64,000 bases of DNA from Bacillota bacterium (GCA_023407575.1 JAEYLX010000006.1:186001-250000), one strand, 5' to 3'. Counted from the stretch's first letter, positions 41,518-51,615 are shown. Made by a program: numbers and translations. Notes: generated from the letters alone by a model not told the origin.

Positions 41518-44500
41518 TTATCTAAAATAAGAAACACCTGATTCAAATATATACTGATTTTGCTCACCGGCAATATTAATGGCAACTCCATTACCACGTC
41601 GTTCGGAATGAGCCATCTTACCAAGGACCCTTCCATCAGGACTTGTAATACCTTCTATCGCATAATAGGAGCCATTCGGGTTATAGTCCACATCCATGGT
41701 TGGGTTACCCTGAACATCAACATACTGTGTAGCAATCTGTCCATTTTGCAACAATTTCTTAATCCATTCTTCGCTGGCTACAAAACGTCCTTCTCCATGG
41801 GATGCTGGTATGGAATATATTCCTCCAAGTTCAGCTTTCATAAGCCAAGGTGACTTATTGGTAACTACCTTTGTATAAACAGACTTGGATATATGACGTC
41901 CAATGCGGTTCATAGCAAGTGTTGGTGAATCCTCCTTCTGTGGAGTGATTTCCCCATATGGCACCAAGCCTAGTTTGATAAGTGCTTGAAAGCCATTGCA
42001 AATACCAAGAACAAGTCCATCTCTATGATTAAGCAAGTCGGTTACTGCATCCTTTATCTTTTCATTACGGAATGCTGTTGCAATAAACTTACCTGAGCCA
42101 TCCGGTTCATCACCTGCTGAAAATCCACCGGGGAACATTAAAATCTGTGCTGATTGAATCCCTTTAGCAAAGGCTTCCACGGAGGTAAGTATATTATCTG
42201 CAGAAAGATTTTTAAATACACAGGTTTCAACCTCTGCTCCTGCATTTTCAAATGCCTTTAATGCATCATATTCGCAATTTGTTCCAGGGAACACCGGTAT
42301 AAACACCTTAGGCTTCGCCACTTTATTCTTGGATACATAGATTTTCTTTGCATCAAACAATTTGCTTTCAATTTCAACTGATTCTATTTCCGTACGGGTT
42401 GGATATACCTTTTCAAGGGTTCCCATCCAGGCACTTAATGCTTCCTCTATTGCTATCGAAGTATCACCATATACAAAGGTCTGTTCCTCTGTGATGGTAC
42501 CAATCACCTTGAACTCCTCAGCGTTAAATCCTGCTTTGCTAAGTGTATCAGCTTCAGCCTTAGAAATCTCTGTAATAATAGAACCATACGTTGGTAAAAA
42601 CAGCTCTTCTTTCGTAAGATCTAATAGCCTTACGCCAAGCTTATTGCCAAAAGCCATCTTACTTATTGCTTCTGCAACACCGCCAATACCAAGAGCAAAT
42701 GCAGATACAATCTGACCTTTTTTCATTATATTCGTGATCTTTTCATATAGGTTTTTTACCTGCTCATACTCGGGTAAGCCATATTCATTCTTCTTTATAT
42801 CAAAGCGAACAAGAACATTGTCTGCCTTCTTTAATTCCGTTGTAACGATATCCTGACTCTTTGCCATATCAACTGCAAAAGATACCAGAGTCGGAGGTAC
42901 ATCAATTTGATCAAAACTTCCTGACATACTATCCTTACCGCCAATGGAAGGAAGTCCCAGCTTAATCTGTGCATCATAGGCACCTAATAGTGCCGCAAAA
43001 GGTTGCCCCCAACGACTAGGGTTATCACCCAGTTTCTGAAAGAATTCCTGGAAGGTAAATCGTATTTTACTATAGTCTCCACCTGCTGCTACAATCTTTG
43101 CCACGGAAGAAAGTACCGAATAAATAGATCCATGAAAGGGTGACCAGCTGGACAAATACGGATCAAATCCATAGCTCATCATAGATACCGTATCGCATTC
43201 ACCCTCAAGTACAGGAAGTTTTGCTGTCATCGTCTGAATTGGTGACAACTGATATTTTCCACCAAACGGCATTGTAACAGTCGACGCACCAATGGAGCTG
43301 TCAAACATTTCAACAAGTCCTTTTTTCGCACATACATTGAGATTGGATAAAGCCTGTAGCCAAGTTTCTTTCATACTTTCTGTTATATTAATGGCCCCTT
43401 TATCCAGGTAATTATCCGCTTGGTCTGGAACATTTATATAGGCATCCGCTTCCTGATGAGCACCGTTGGTATCCAGAAAAGCTCTGGATATATTAACGAT
43501 CTCTTGTCCTCTCCAATTCATGATAAGCCTTGGAGCTTCCGTAACCTCTGCAACAACCACTGCCTCCAGGTTTTCTTCCTGTGCAAAGGAAAGTAGTGTG
43601 TCCATGTCTTTTGGATCAACCACAATTGCCATTCTTTCCTGTGATTCAGAAATTGCAAGCTCTGTACCATCAAGTCCTGCATATTTCTTGGGTACTCTAT
43701 CCAAATCTATCTTAAGTCCAGCTGCCAACTCACCGATTGCAACTGATACTCCGCCAGCACCAAAGTCATTACATTTCTTGATTAGGCGACTGACTTCTTC
43801 TCTTCGAAATAATCTCTGTAATTTACGCTCGGTTGGCGCATTACCCTTTTGAACCTCTGCACCACAAGTATGAATGGAGTCTGTGGTATGGCTCTTGGAA
43901 GACCCTGTTGCACCACCACAGCCATCACGTCCGGTACGTCCACCCATGAGAATAATAATATCTCCCGGATCTGAATTCTCACGTATTACGTTTTTTCTGG
44001 GGGCTGCACCCATAACAGCTCCGATTTCCATTCTTTTTGCCACATAGTTTGGATGATAAATCTCATCCACAAGTCCAGTTGCAAGACCAATTTGATTTCC
44101 ATAGGAGCTATATCCCGAGGCTGCACCAGTACATATTTTTCTCTGTGCTAATTTACCAGTTAACGTATCCTTTACAGGAACTGTTGGGTCGCCTGCACCA
44201 GTTACCCTCATTGCCTGATATACATATCCTCTTCCTGACAGTGGATCGCGGATTGCACCGCCCAGGCAGGTGGCTGCACCACCAAAAGGTTCTATTTCTG
44301 TGGGATGGTTATGAGTCTCATTTTTAAAGAAAACTAACCATTCCTCTGTCTTTCCATCTATGGTTACAGGCACAATAATGGAACATGCATTGATCTCATC
44401 GGATACTTCCATGTCCTCAAGCTTGCCTTCTGCTTTTAACTTTTTCATCGCCAATAAAGCAACATCCATTAAAGATACATATTTATCGGCTCTTCCTTGA

Positions 44501-45294
44501 TAGAGCTTTTCACGGTCAGTCAAATAAGCATCATACGCTTCTTTGATTGGTTTCGTATAAAACCCTTCTTCAAATTCAATGTTTTTTAATTCTGTGAGGA
44601 AGGTAGTATGACGGCAATGATCTGACCAATAGGTATCAAGAACGCGAATTTCCGTCATAGAAGGGTCTCTTTTTTCTTCGTCTTTATAATAGTTTTGAAT
44701 AAATATGAAATCTCGGAAAGTCATCGCAAGATTTAAGGAATCATAAAACTCCTTAAGGGTTTCTTCCTGCATGGTTTTAAATCCTTCTATGATTAAAACA
44801 TCTTCTGGCTCGTCAAAAGCAGTCACCAATGTATTTGGCTTGCTCTCCTGTGCCTCACGAGAATCTACTGGATTGATGCAATATCCTCTAATCTTATTAA
44901 ATTCTTCCTTTGTAAACTCACCAGACATTACATAAGTAGTTGCGGAGCGAATCACTGGCTCTTCTTTTTCATTTAAAAGCTTTACACATTGCTCCGCAGA
45001 GTCTGCCCTCTGATCAAATTGTCCAGGTAAGTACTCTACTGTAAATACACGGTCACCGTTCTCTATTTCAAATGTTTCTTCATACAAAATATCCACCGGA
45101 GGTTCTGAAAACACTGTTCCAAGTGCTTTATTATAGATTTGCTCACTGATATTTTCTATATCATAGCGTATTAAAACACGCACGTTATCGAGGTTCTTAA
45201 CCCCAAGATAGCTGCGCAGCTCAGTTACTAATTCCTTCGCTCTTACAGCATAGGGTGTTTTCTTTTCTACATAAATTCTCTTTACAATGCCCAT
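41518..45294 (-). CDS. purL: Phosphoribosylformylglycinamidine synthase, single-chain
   Basis: 1258 residues, the fused PurL type with a C-terminal glutaminase. It converts FGAR to FGAM with ATP and glutamine in purine synthesis. The N-terminal part carries the linker and two AIRS-like ATP-binding repeats (ETHNHPTEIEPFGGAATCLGG; GGKDSMSG), and the last 260 residues are a class I glutaminase with nucleophile Cys in GICNGFQALI and the SHGEGR His motif. AGGAG lies 7 bases before ATG 45294. No other pur genes are adjacent. Confidence 0.96.
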   Translation of the reverse strand: MGIVKRIYVEKKTPYAVRAKELVTELRSYLGVKNLDNVRVLIRYDIENISEQIYNKALGTVFSEPPVDILYEETFEIENGDRVFTVEYLPGQFDQRADSAEQCVKLLNEKEEPVIRSATTYVMSGEFTKEEFNKIRGYCINPVDSREAQESKPNTLVTAFDEPEDVLIIEGFKTMQEETLKEFYDSLNLAMTFRDFIFIQNYYKDEEKRDPSMTEIRVLDTYWSDHCRHTTFLTELKNIEFEEGFYTKPIKEAYDAYLTDREKLYQGRADKYVSLMDVALLAMKKLKAEGKLEDMEVSDEINACSIIVPVTIDGKTEEWLVFFKNETHNHPTEIEPFGGAATCLGGAIRDPLSGRGYVYQAMRVTGAGDPTVPVKDTLTGKLAQRKICTGAASGYSSYGNQIGLATGLVDEIYHPNYVAKRMEIGAVMGAAPRKNVIRENSDPGDIIILMGGRTGRDGCGGATGSSKSHTTDSIHTCGAEVQKGNAPTERKLQRLFRREEVSRLIKKCNDFGAGGVSVAIGELAAGLKIDLDRVPKKYAGLDGTELAISESQERMAIVVDPKDMDTLLSFAQEENLEAVVVAEVTEAPRLIMNWRGQEIVNISRAFLDTNGAHQEADAYINVPDQADNYLDKGAINITESMKETWLQALSNLNVCAKKGLVEMFDSSIGASTVTMPFGGKYQLSPIQTMTAKLPVLEGECDTVSMMSYGFDPYLSSWSPFHGSIYSVLSSVAKIVAAGGDYSKIRFTFQEFFQKLGDNPSRWGQPFAALLGAYDAQIKLGLPSIGGKDSMSGSFDQIDVPPTLVSFAVDMAKSQDIVTTELKKADNVLVRFDIKKNEYGLPEYEQVKNLYEKITNIMKKGQIVSAFALGIGGVAEAISKMAFGNKLGVRLLDLTKEELFLPTYGSIITEISKAEADTLSKAGFNAEEFKVIGTITEEQTFVYGDTSIAIEEALSAWMGTLEKVYPTRTEIESVEIESKLFDAKKIYVSKNKVAKPKVFIPVFPGTNCEYDALKAFENAGAEVETCVFKNLSADNILTSVEAFAKGIQSAQILMFPGGFSAGDEPDGSGKFIATAFRNEKIKDAVTDLLNHRDGLVLGICNGFQALIKLGLVPYGEITPQKEDSPTLAMNRIGRHISKSVYTKVVTNKSPWLMKAELGGIYSIPASHGEGRFVASEEWIKKLLQNGQIATQYVDVQGNPTMDVDYNPNGSYYAIEGITSPDGRVLGKMAHSERRGNGVAINIAGEQNQYIFESGVSYFR

Positions 45295-45340
45295 ATGGTT
45301 ACTCCTTTATGTGTACTCATGACAAGCTTAATTTACTTGC

Positions 45341-45349
45341 ATTATAGCA
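45341..45349 (-). promoter_or_regulatory. Extended -10 promoter of purL
   Basis: Minus-strand TGCTATAAT (45341-45349) is an extended -10 box 47 bases before the purL start. No good -35, consistent with the extended class. Confidence 0.5.
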
Positions 45350-45456
45350 TAGCATAACTTATAATCATAATTAATATATGTTAATCTTTTTATTAGACTT
45401 GCTAATCAATTGTATATTTTTTTACTTACAGAATCAATCTAGGGAAGGAAATTACC

Positions 45457-46335
45457 ATGGATATCAATTACGAATTGTATAAGGTTTTCTATCATGTAGC
45501 AAAAAGCCTTAGCTTCTCCGAAGCAGCGGATGCTTTATATATTTCTCAATCTGCAGTAAGCCAATCCATAAAGACATTGGAAAAACGCTTAAATCAAACC
45601 CTATTTATCCGCAGCACAAAGAGAGTTGCACTAACAAAAGAAGGTGAACTCTTATTAAAACATATTGAACCAGCTATCAATTTAATCAGCCGTGGTGAAA
45701 ATCAACTCTGTGTAGATCCAAAGAATGGTGTTCAACTTAGAATTGGTGCAAGCGATACCATATGCCGCTACTATCTTGTACCCTTTCTTAATCAATTCCA
45801 TAAGAAATTCCCAAATATTCATATCAAGGTTACCAATGGAACCTCTTTACAATGTGCAAAACTTTTGGAGCGCAATGAGGTGGATGTTATTGTGACCAAC
45901 TCTCCAAACAGTGCCTTGAACAATATGATGCAGATTATTCCTGTAAAAGAGTTTCGAGATGTTTTTATTGCAAATGCAGAAGCATTTCCCATCACTGATC
46001 GTCTCATTACCTTACAAGAGCTTCAGCAATTCCCTATTTTAATGCTGGATAAGAAATCTACTACAAGTATATTCCTTCATAATTTATTCCTGGAAAGTTC
46101 CTTGGATTTAGTGCCTGCTATTGAACTTAGCAGCAACGATCTTCTGATTGACCTAGCCAGAATTGGACTTGGAATTGCATTTGTTCCAGACTTTTGTACT
46201 AAGAGTATGGATAATTTATCCGTTATCCATACGAATCAGGATATCCCTGCTCGTCTGCTTGTGGCTGCTTATAATAGTGATATTCCTATCTCTGATGCTG
46301 CAAAATTCTTTATTGACAGCTTAGTAGAGGGATAA
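45457..46335 (+). CDS. LysR-family transcriptional regulator
   Basis: 292 residues. N-terminal winged helix (FYHVAKSLSFSEAADALYISQSAVSQSIKTLEKRL split at about 9-44) and C-terminal periplasmic-binding-like effector domain (about 88-290). ATG 45457 follows GGGAAGGA. Divergent from purL by 162 bases. LysR regulators often control the divergent gene, but a purine link would be unusual; the target is unknown. Confidence 0.92.
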   Translation: MDINYELYKVFYHVAKSLSFSEAADALYISQSAVSQSIKTLEKRLNQTLFIRSTKRVALTKEGELLLKHIEPAINLISRGENQLCVDPKNGVQLRIGASDTICRYYLVPFLNQFHKKFPNIHIKVTNGTSLQCAKLLERNEVDVIVTNSPNSALNNMMQIIPVKEFRDVFIANAEAFPITDRLITLQELQQFPILMLDKKSTTSIFLHNLFLESSLDLVPAIELSSNDLLIDLARIGLGIAFVPDFCTKSMDNLSVIHTNQDIPARLLVAAYNSDIPISDAAKFFIDSLVEG

Positions 46336-46340
46336 AAATA

Positions 46341-46404
46341 AAGTTATAGAGATATTAAAGGGTTGCACATTAATTTGTGTAATCCTTTCTTTCTTCTATA
46401 ACTT
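46341..46404. terminator. Two-stage hairpin between LysR gene and mgsA
   Basis: Outer stem AAGTTATAGA/TCTATAACTT (46341-46350, 46395-46404), and an inner imperfect stem around AAAGGGTTGCACA (46357-46369) and TGTGTAATCCTTT (46376-46388). Convergent genes on both sides. Confidence 0.7.
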
Positions 46405-46491
46405 CTGTGATTTAATTCTTTGTATTATGATTAAGAATATTTCTTAGCTTGTAATGTGATATGCTTAAAATAGTCAACGGTAAAGCTCCGG

Positions 46492-46971
46492 TTATTTAAA
46501 CTCTTCCAGTCTACCCTGAATTACTTTATTGTAGTTTAATACTTTTCTTTCATATTCCTCATTCATAAATCTAGAGGTAATTAAGAAATCTGCTGTTGCT
46601 CTGTTGTTAGCCACTGGAATATCATAAACTGCACTGATACGAAGTAATGCCTTTACATCCGGGTCGTGAGGTTGAGAAGCTAGCGGATCCCAAAAGAATA
46701 TTACAAAATCAATATTTCCTTCAACAATACGGGAACCAATCTGCTGATCGCCACCTAAAGGACCACTATTGTATGCCTTTACCGGTAATCCAGTTTGATC
46801 TACAATTAATCTTGCTGTCGTACCTGTACCACATAGAAAGTGACTTTTTAAAATATCCTTATTTTTTTCCACCCATTCCACTAACTCATGTTTCTTTGTA
46901 TCATGAGCAATTAATGCAATATGCTTTTGCTTTTTAATACTAAAATTAATATAATCATCGTTTATCATCAT
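46492..46971 (-). CDS. mgsA: Methylglyoxal synthase
   Basis: 159 residues. Converts dihydroxyacetone phosphate to methylglyoxal and phosphate, a bypass of lower glycolysis. Signature GPLGGDQQIG with catalytic Asp75, and PHDPDVKALL with His102; CGTGTTA binds phosphate. AAGGAG lies 8 bases before ATG 46971 (a second ATG follows at once). It relieves sugar-phosphate stress, which fits a cell importing large amounts of oligosaccharides. Single gene, divergent from the encapsulin operon. Confidence 0.95.
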   Translation of the reverse strand: MMINDDYINFSIKKQKHIALIAHDTKKHELVEWVEKNKDILKSHFLCGTGTTARLIVDQTGLPVKAYNSGPLGGDQQIGSRIVEGNIDFVIFFWDPLASQPHDPDVKALLRISAVYDIPVANNRATADFLITSRFMNEEYERKVLNYNKVIQGRLEEFK

Positions 46972-47136
46972 ATGTTTTTCTCCTTGTTGTTAATTTAAGT
47001 TTATACACCTTCATCATATAAGAAAAATTTGACGATTGCAAGTGTCAACTGAAAATTTAGCATAAGCTTCACATTAGTGGTAATAATACCAAAGTAATAA
47101 TACTGTAAATTTTTTACCAATTATGAAAATAAAGAC

Positions 47137-47172
47137 TTGTATTTTACGGACAGCTTGTTATAATTAAATAAC
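47137..47172 (+). promoter_or_regulatory. Promoter of encapsulin operon with overlapping palindrome
   Basis: TTGTAT (47137-47142), 16-base spacer, TATAAT (47159-47164), 40 bases before the ferritin-like gene. GTTATAATTAAATAAC (47157-47172, 5-bp arms) overlaps the -10 and could be a repressor site; it only partly resembles a PerR box. Confidence 0.55.
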
Positions 47173-47203
47173 AGTAATAATTCCTATTTCAAGGAGGTAA
47201 GTT

Positions 47204-47575
47204 ATGCCAGCTTTTCCAAATCCATTCCAGGGGAATGTAGAGAAGAAAATGACAACAGCAGAATTAATTCAGGCAATCAGACTTAATATTGCCGGAGAAC
47301 TTGAAGCAATCTATGTTTATGATGCTCATGTACGTGCTACAGACAATGAAATTGCAAAGAAAGTTATTGCAGAAATCCGTGATGAAGAAAAAGCCCATGT
47401 AGGTGAATTAATGACTCTTCTTCGTATTCTGGATCCTTCAGAAGCTGAACATTTTGAATCTGGAGAATCAGAAGTGAAAGAAATGCTTGAGGATTTAGGT
47501 ATTTTAGATACGTTAAATGAATCTCCAGCTATTTCAAAGGATTCGCTAACTGTAGGAAGTTTAATTAAGCACTAG
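47204..47575 (+). CDS. Encapsulated ferritin-like protein (EncFtn), encapsulin cargo
   Basis: 123 residues. Short four-helix half-ferritin that forms a ring-like decamer and oxidises iron inside an encapsulin shell. Metal ligands fall at the same positions as in the Rhodospirillum rubrum EncFtn: Glu32 in GELEAIYVY, Tyr39, and Glu62/His65 in DEEKAHVGEL. The C-terminus ends LTVGSLIKH, a typical encapsulin targeting peptide, after a Ser/Pro-containing linker (about 105-114). AGGAGG lies 7 bases before ATG 47204. Shell protein follows 30 bases later. Confidence 0.95.
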   Translation: MPAFPNPFQGNVEKKMTTAELIQAIRLNIAGELEAIYVYDAHVRATDNEIAKKVIAEIRDEEKAHVGELMTLLRILDPSEAEHFESGESEVKEMLEDLGILDTLNESPAISKDSLTVGSLIKH

Positions 47576-47605
47576 AATTATTTTAGCTATGAAAGGAGCA
47601 ATATT

Positions 47606-48421
47606 ATGGATTATTTATCTAGAGAAGGTTCTCCTGTAGCAGAAGATTTATGGGGTCAGATTGATGCTACCGTAGTTAAAACTGCACGCAGTATTTTAAC
47701 CGGAAGGAAATTCCTTCATATCTTTGGGCCACTTGGCATTGGAACCGAAAGCATTACCATTGATGACACAGATGAACTTGACGAAGTATACGAAAGTGGA
47801 ATAATTACCACCAAAGGTAGAAAATACGTTGAAATTCCAACCTTATTTGATGATTTCACACTTTTCGCTAAGGATTTAGTAAAGAGTAAGCAACTAGGCT
47901 TTCCTATAGACTTATCCAAAGCTGCAACTGCTGCTGAAGCCATTGCTAGAAGAGAAGATAATTTTCTATTCTACGGTAATGAAAAACTTGGTTATGAAGG
48001 GTTATTAACTGCCGAGGGAGTTAACCATTTAAAGAAATCAGACTGGTCAGCGGGTGAAAATGCATATACGGATATCGTAACCGCTTTAGAATTGCTTGCA
48101 TCTGATGGTATCTATGGTAATTATGTATTGGTACTCAGCCCTGATTTGAATACCAAATTACAAAGAATTCAACCTGGTACCGGGTTATTGGAGATTGACA
48201 GAATCAAGAAAGTTCTGCAGGACCGAGTATATTCAAATTCTGTACTTGGCGCAGGAAAAGCAGTTCTATTATGTTCCGATGAACGTAACATGGATTTAGT
48301 AATCGGACAAGATTTATCAACCGCTTATCTGGAACAAAAAGACTTAAATCACAGCTTTAGAATTCTTGAAAGCGTATTACTTAGAATTAAACGTAAACAA
48401 GCAATTGTAGTATTTGATTAG
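47606..48421 (+). CDS. Encapsulin shell protein (family 1, HK97 fold)
   Basis: 271 residues, the usual length of linocin/CFP29-type shell proteins that build T=1 nanocompartments. N-terminal segment MDYLSREGSPVAEDLWGQID, ARSILTGRKFL and IVVF-type end are all typical, with the E-loop around ESGIITTKGRKYVEIPTLFDD split near 60-85. It should enclose the ferritin-like protein encoded just upstream, storing mineralised iron and protecting against Fenton chemistry. ATG 47606 follows AAAGGAG. A very strong terminator ends the operon. Confidence 0.96.
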   Translation: MDYLSREGSPVAEDLWGQIDATVVKTARSILTGRKFLHIFGPLGIGTESITIDDTDELDEVYESGIITTKGRKYVEIPTLFDDFTLFAKDLVKSKQLGFPIDLSKAATAAEAIARREDNFLFYGNEKLGYEGLLTAEGVNHLKKSDWSAGENAYTDIVTALELLASDGIYGNYVLVLSPDLNTKLQRIQPGTGLLEIDRIKKVLQDRVYSNSVLGAGKAVLLCSDERNMDLVIGQDLSTAYLEQKDLNHSFRILESVLLRIKRKQAIVVFD

Positions 48422-48496
48422 TTGCTTAAAAATATAAAGAATATTTAATTTACAAAGCTTACCAACTTTTATACGAAGGATAAAATAGCAGAATAG

Positions 48497-48538
48497 ACTA
48501 AGAAAGCGTGCGGTAAAACTACCGCACGCTTTCTTAGT
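48497..48538. terminator. Perfect 19-bp hairpin after encapsulin gene
   Basis: Arms 48497-48515 and 48520-48538 are fully complementary around an AAAC loop, with CTTTCTTAG at the end. It lies between the encapsulin and valS stops and serves both directions. Confidence 0.92.
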
Positions 48539-48551
48539 TGAATTATATAGA

Positions 48552-51215
48552 TTATTTGCTAAAATGCTCTAGTCTTTCACTTACCTGCTTCATCATGTCA
48601 TTATATTTATCAAGCTTCGCTCTTTCCTCCGCTAATTTGCTCTCCGGTGCTTTATTAACAAAGCTTGGATTCGCCAACATTCCGTTTACTCGCTTTAGTT
48701 CTCCTTCAAGACGAGCTTTTTCCTTCTGAAGACGTTCAATTTCCTTCTCGATATCCACCAAATCAGCAAACGGAATGTAAATTACCGCTCCTGCAATTAC
48801 AGTTGAAACAGCATCCTCTGGGATACCAGTTTTATCGCTCTGTACCAGAACTTCGTTTGCAAAACCTAGGGTAGCAAAGAATATTTTACTTGCTGTAAAG
48901 ATTTCTCTTACTTCACTACTATCGGAAACCACAATGACTGTAGCTTTTCTGCTTGGTAATACATTCATTTCAGTACGAACGTTACGAATGCCTTTTACTG
49001 CTTCTTTAATAAGCTCAACTGCTTCTGCTTCTTTGGTATACTCATATGCTTCTTTGTAAACTGGCCAATCCGCAATCATGATGGACTCTGCCTCTGACTG
49101 ACCAGACATTTCCTGTAAGGAGCAGAAAATTTCTTCTGTTACAAATGGCATATATGGATGTAAAAGTTTTAAAGAAGTAGTTAGAACATGCTTTAAAGTC
49201 CACAGAGCTGCTGCCTTTGTCTCATCTGTCTCACTATAAAGTCTTGGCTTCACCATCTCGATGTACCAGTCACAGAACTCTTCCCAGATGAAATCATAAA
49301 TCTTCTGAACAGCAATGCCCAGATCAAACCCTTCCATGTTCTCAGTAGCTTCCTTTGCAAGGGAATTTACTCTGGATAAAATCCATTTGTCTGCAATTGT
49401 TAATAAGCTTTCATCCAGACTTTCTTTAATTTCTGCCTTTTCCAGATTCATCATGATAAAGCGGGAAGCATTCCATACCTTATTTGCAAAATTTCTGCAA
49501 GACTCCACTCTTTCCCAGTAAAAACGCATATCGTTGCCAGGTGCATTTCCCATGATTAAACTTAGTCGAAGTGCATCTGCACCGTATTTATCAATTACCT
49601 CCAATGGGTCAATTCCGTTACCAAGGGATTTACTCATCTTAAGACCCTTGGAATCACGAACAAGTCCGTGCATTAATACCTTACTAAAGGGTTTTTTGCC
49701 TGTATGTGCATATCCCGAGAATATCATACGAAGCACCCAGAAGAAGATAATATCGTATCCGGTAACTAGAACTGAAGTTGGATAGAAATAATCCAAATCC
49801 TCTGTTTCATTTGGCCAGCCAAGAGTAGAGAAGGGCCATAGAGCAGAGCTAAACCAGGTATCTAAGGTATCCTCATCCTGCTTAAAGTGAGTATGACCAC
49901 AACTACTACAGGTCTCAGGTGCCTCCTTAGAAACAGTTACCTCACCACATTTGTCACAGTACCAGGCTGGAATTCTATGTCCCCACCATAACTGTCTGGA
50001 AATACACCAGTCTCTGATATTATCAGCCCAATTAAAGTATATTTTATCAAAGCGTTCTGGCACAAATTGAATTTCACCAGACTTAACACTTGAAATTGCA
50101 GGTTTAATTAACTCCTCCATCTTAACAAACCATTGTTGTTTAATAAGAGGCTCTACTGTAGTCTTACAACGATCATGCGTACCAACATTATGGGAGTGAT
50201 CTTCAATCTTCACTAAAAAACCCAGTTCATTAAGCTCGCTAACAATCGCCTTACGGGCCTCATAACGACTCATTCCTACATATTTTCCACCATTTGCATT
50301 AATTGTGGCATCATCATTCATAACATTGATTTCAGGAAGATTATGTCTCTTTCCTACTTCAAAGTCATTTGGATCATGTGCTGGTGTTATCTTAACCACA
50401 CCTGTTCCAAATTCTTTATCTACGTAAGTATCAGCAATAACAGGAATTTCTTTATTCATAAGTGGAAGTAAAACCATCTTGCCAATAAGATGCTGATATC
50501 TCTCGTCTTCTGGATGAACTGCTACTGCTGTATCACCAAGCATAGTCTCCGGTCTAGTGGTAGCCACTTCAACATAACCCTCTTCTCCAACAATTGGATA
50601 CTTAATATGCCAGAAATGACCTGCCTGCTCCTCATGTTCCACCTCTGCATCGGAAATTGTAGTCTTACAAACCGGACACCAGTTAATAATTTTAGATCCC
50701 TTATAGATATGACCTTCTTTATGGAGTTTAATGAACACTTCATTAACAGCCTCATTACAACCCTCATCCATGGTAAAACGTTCTCTTTCCCAGTCACAGG
50801 AAGAACCTAATTTCTTAAGCTGTGATATAATTCTACCGCCATATTCTTCTTTCCACTCCCAAGCCTTAACAAGGAACTCCTCCCTGGTAAGATCCTCCTT
50901 TTGAATTCCTTCTTTTCTCAACATCTCAAGGATCTTAACTTCAGTTGCTATACTGGCATGATCAGTTCCCGGCTGCCAAAGTGCATTATAACCCTGCATT
51001 CTCTTAAATCGAATTAAAATATCCTGTAAAGTGTTATCCAGTGCATGCCCCATATGAAGCTGTCCTGTAATGTTTGGAGGTGGGATTACAATAGTAAAAG
51101 GTTTCTTACTTCTATCCACCTTTGCATGAAAATATTTCTTCTCCATCCACTTTTCATATTGTTTTTCTTCAATATTTTTTGGGTCATAGGTTTTTGCTAA
51201 TTCTTTTTCCATCAT
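48552..51215 (-). CDS. valS: Valyl-tRNA synthetase
   Basis: 887 residues from ATG 51215 (AAAGGA 5-6 bases upstream; a second ATG follows directly). Class I synthetase: HIGH motif as HMGH in PPPNITGQLHMGH, KMSKS as LKMSKSLGNG, an editing domain with TTRPETMLGDTAV between, and a C-terminal coiled-coil arm (EIERLQKEKARLEGELKRV). Cytoplasmic. Its leader carries a complete T-box, so it is controlled by uncharged tRNA-Val. Confidence 0.97.
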   Translation of the reverse strand: MMEKELAKTYDPKNIEEKQYEKWMEKKYFHAKVDRSKKPFTIVIPPPNITGQLHMGHALDNTLQDILIRFKRMQGYNALWQPGTDHASIATEVKILEMLRKEGIQKEDLTREEFLVKAWEWKEEYGGRIISQLKKLGSSCDWERERFTMDEGCNEAVNEVFIKLHKEGHIYKGSKIINWCPVCKTTISDAEVEHEEQAGHFWHIKYPIVGEEGYVEVATTRPETMLGDTAVAVHPEDERYQHLIGKMVLLPLMNKEIPVIADTYVDKEFGTGVVKITPAHDPNDFEVGKRHNLPEINVMNDDATINANGGKYVGMSRYEARKAIVSELNELGFLVKIEDHSHNVGTHDRCKTTVEPLIKQQWFVKMEELIKPAISSVKSGEIQFVPERFDKIYFNWADNIRDWCISRQLWWGHRIPAWYCDKCGEVTVSKEAPETCSSCGHTHFKQDEDTLDTWFSSALWPFSTLGWPNETEDLDYFYPTSVLVTGYDIIFFWVLRMIFSGYAHTGKKPFSKVLMHGLVRDSKGLKMSKSLGNGIDPLEVIDKYGADALRLSLIMGNAPGNDMRFYWERVESCRNFANKVWNASRFIMMNLEKAEIKESLDESLLTIADKWILSRVNSLAKEATENMEGFDLGIAVQKIYDFIWEEFCDWYIEMVKPRLYSETDETKAAALWTLKHVLTTSLKLLHPYMPFVTEEIFCSLQEMSGQSEAESIMIADWPVYKEAYEYTKEAEAVELIKEAVKGIRNVRTEMNVLPSRKATVIVVSDSSEVREIFTASKIFFATLGFANEVLVQSDKTGIPEDAVSTVIAGAVIYIPFADLVDIEKEIERLQKEKARLEGELKRVNGMLANPSFVNKAPESKLAEERAKLDKYNDMMKQVSERLEHFSK

Positions 51216-51322
51216 ACTGTTCCTTTCAATTAAAAATAGATTCTTTTTAATCAATTAATAATACTTTCCTTCTTCCTTTTCTGATACAAGGCTTTGCGCA
51301 ATCGACATCGCTATAATTACAC

Positions 51323-51565
51323 AAAAAAAGGTTCTTCGTCGCAAAGGACGAAGAACCGTGGTACCACCTTTATTTATGGCTTGCGTGTATAAAAGACAAG
51401 TCATCTCTTTGTCTGTAACGGGACTTCCCGGTATCACCTACACGCCTTACGGTTTCAGAAATACTGTTCCAGAGCTACCTTCAATAAGCTTGCCTTAGAC
51501 CACCTTTCAGCCGGTGAGCGGTCCTCTCTGATAAGCTGCCCTTATCTAATCCTCTCCATCAATAC
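51323..51565 (-). ncRNA. T-box riboswitch controlling valS
   Basis: The T-box core reads AAAGGTGGTACCACGG in transcript sense (51356-51371), followed by a terminator with an 11-bp stem (GGTTCTTCGTC/GACGAAGAACC, 51330-51357) and a run of seven U (51323-51329). The 5' part has stem I features (AGAGAGGA, GCTGAAAGGTGG). GTA at 51476-51478, in GAAGGTAGCTCTGG, is the probable valine specifier codon. Uncharged tRNA-Val would pair with the core and prevent termination. Confidence 0.93.
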
Positions 51566-51586
51566 ATTTAACAATATAATAGTTAT

Positions 51587-51615
51587 ATCTTATGCAATGT
51601 TTTTCAATCTGTCAA
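51587..51615 (-). promoter_or_regulatory. Promoter of valS T-box leader
   Basis: Minus-strand TTGACA (51610-51615), 17-base spacer, TAAGAT (51587-51592), giving a start some 20 bases before stem I. Confidence 0.7.

Noticed and set aside
47157..47172. Fur or PerR box before the encapsulin operon
   Set aside because: The palindrome matches only part of the PerR consensus and does not match Fur; reported only as an unassigned palindrome.
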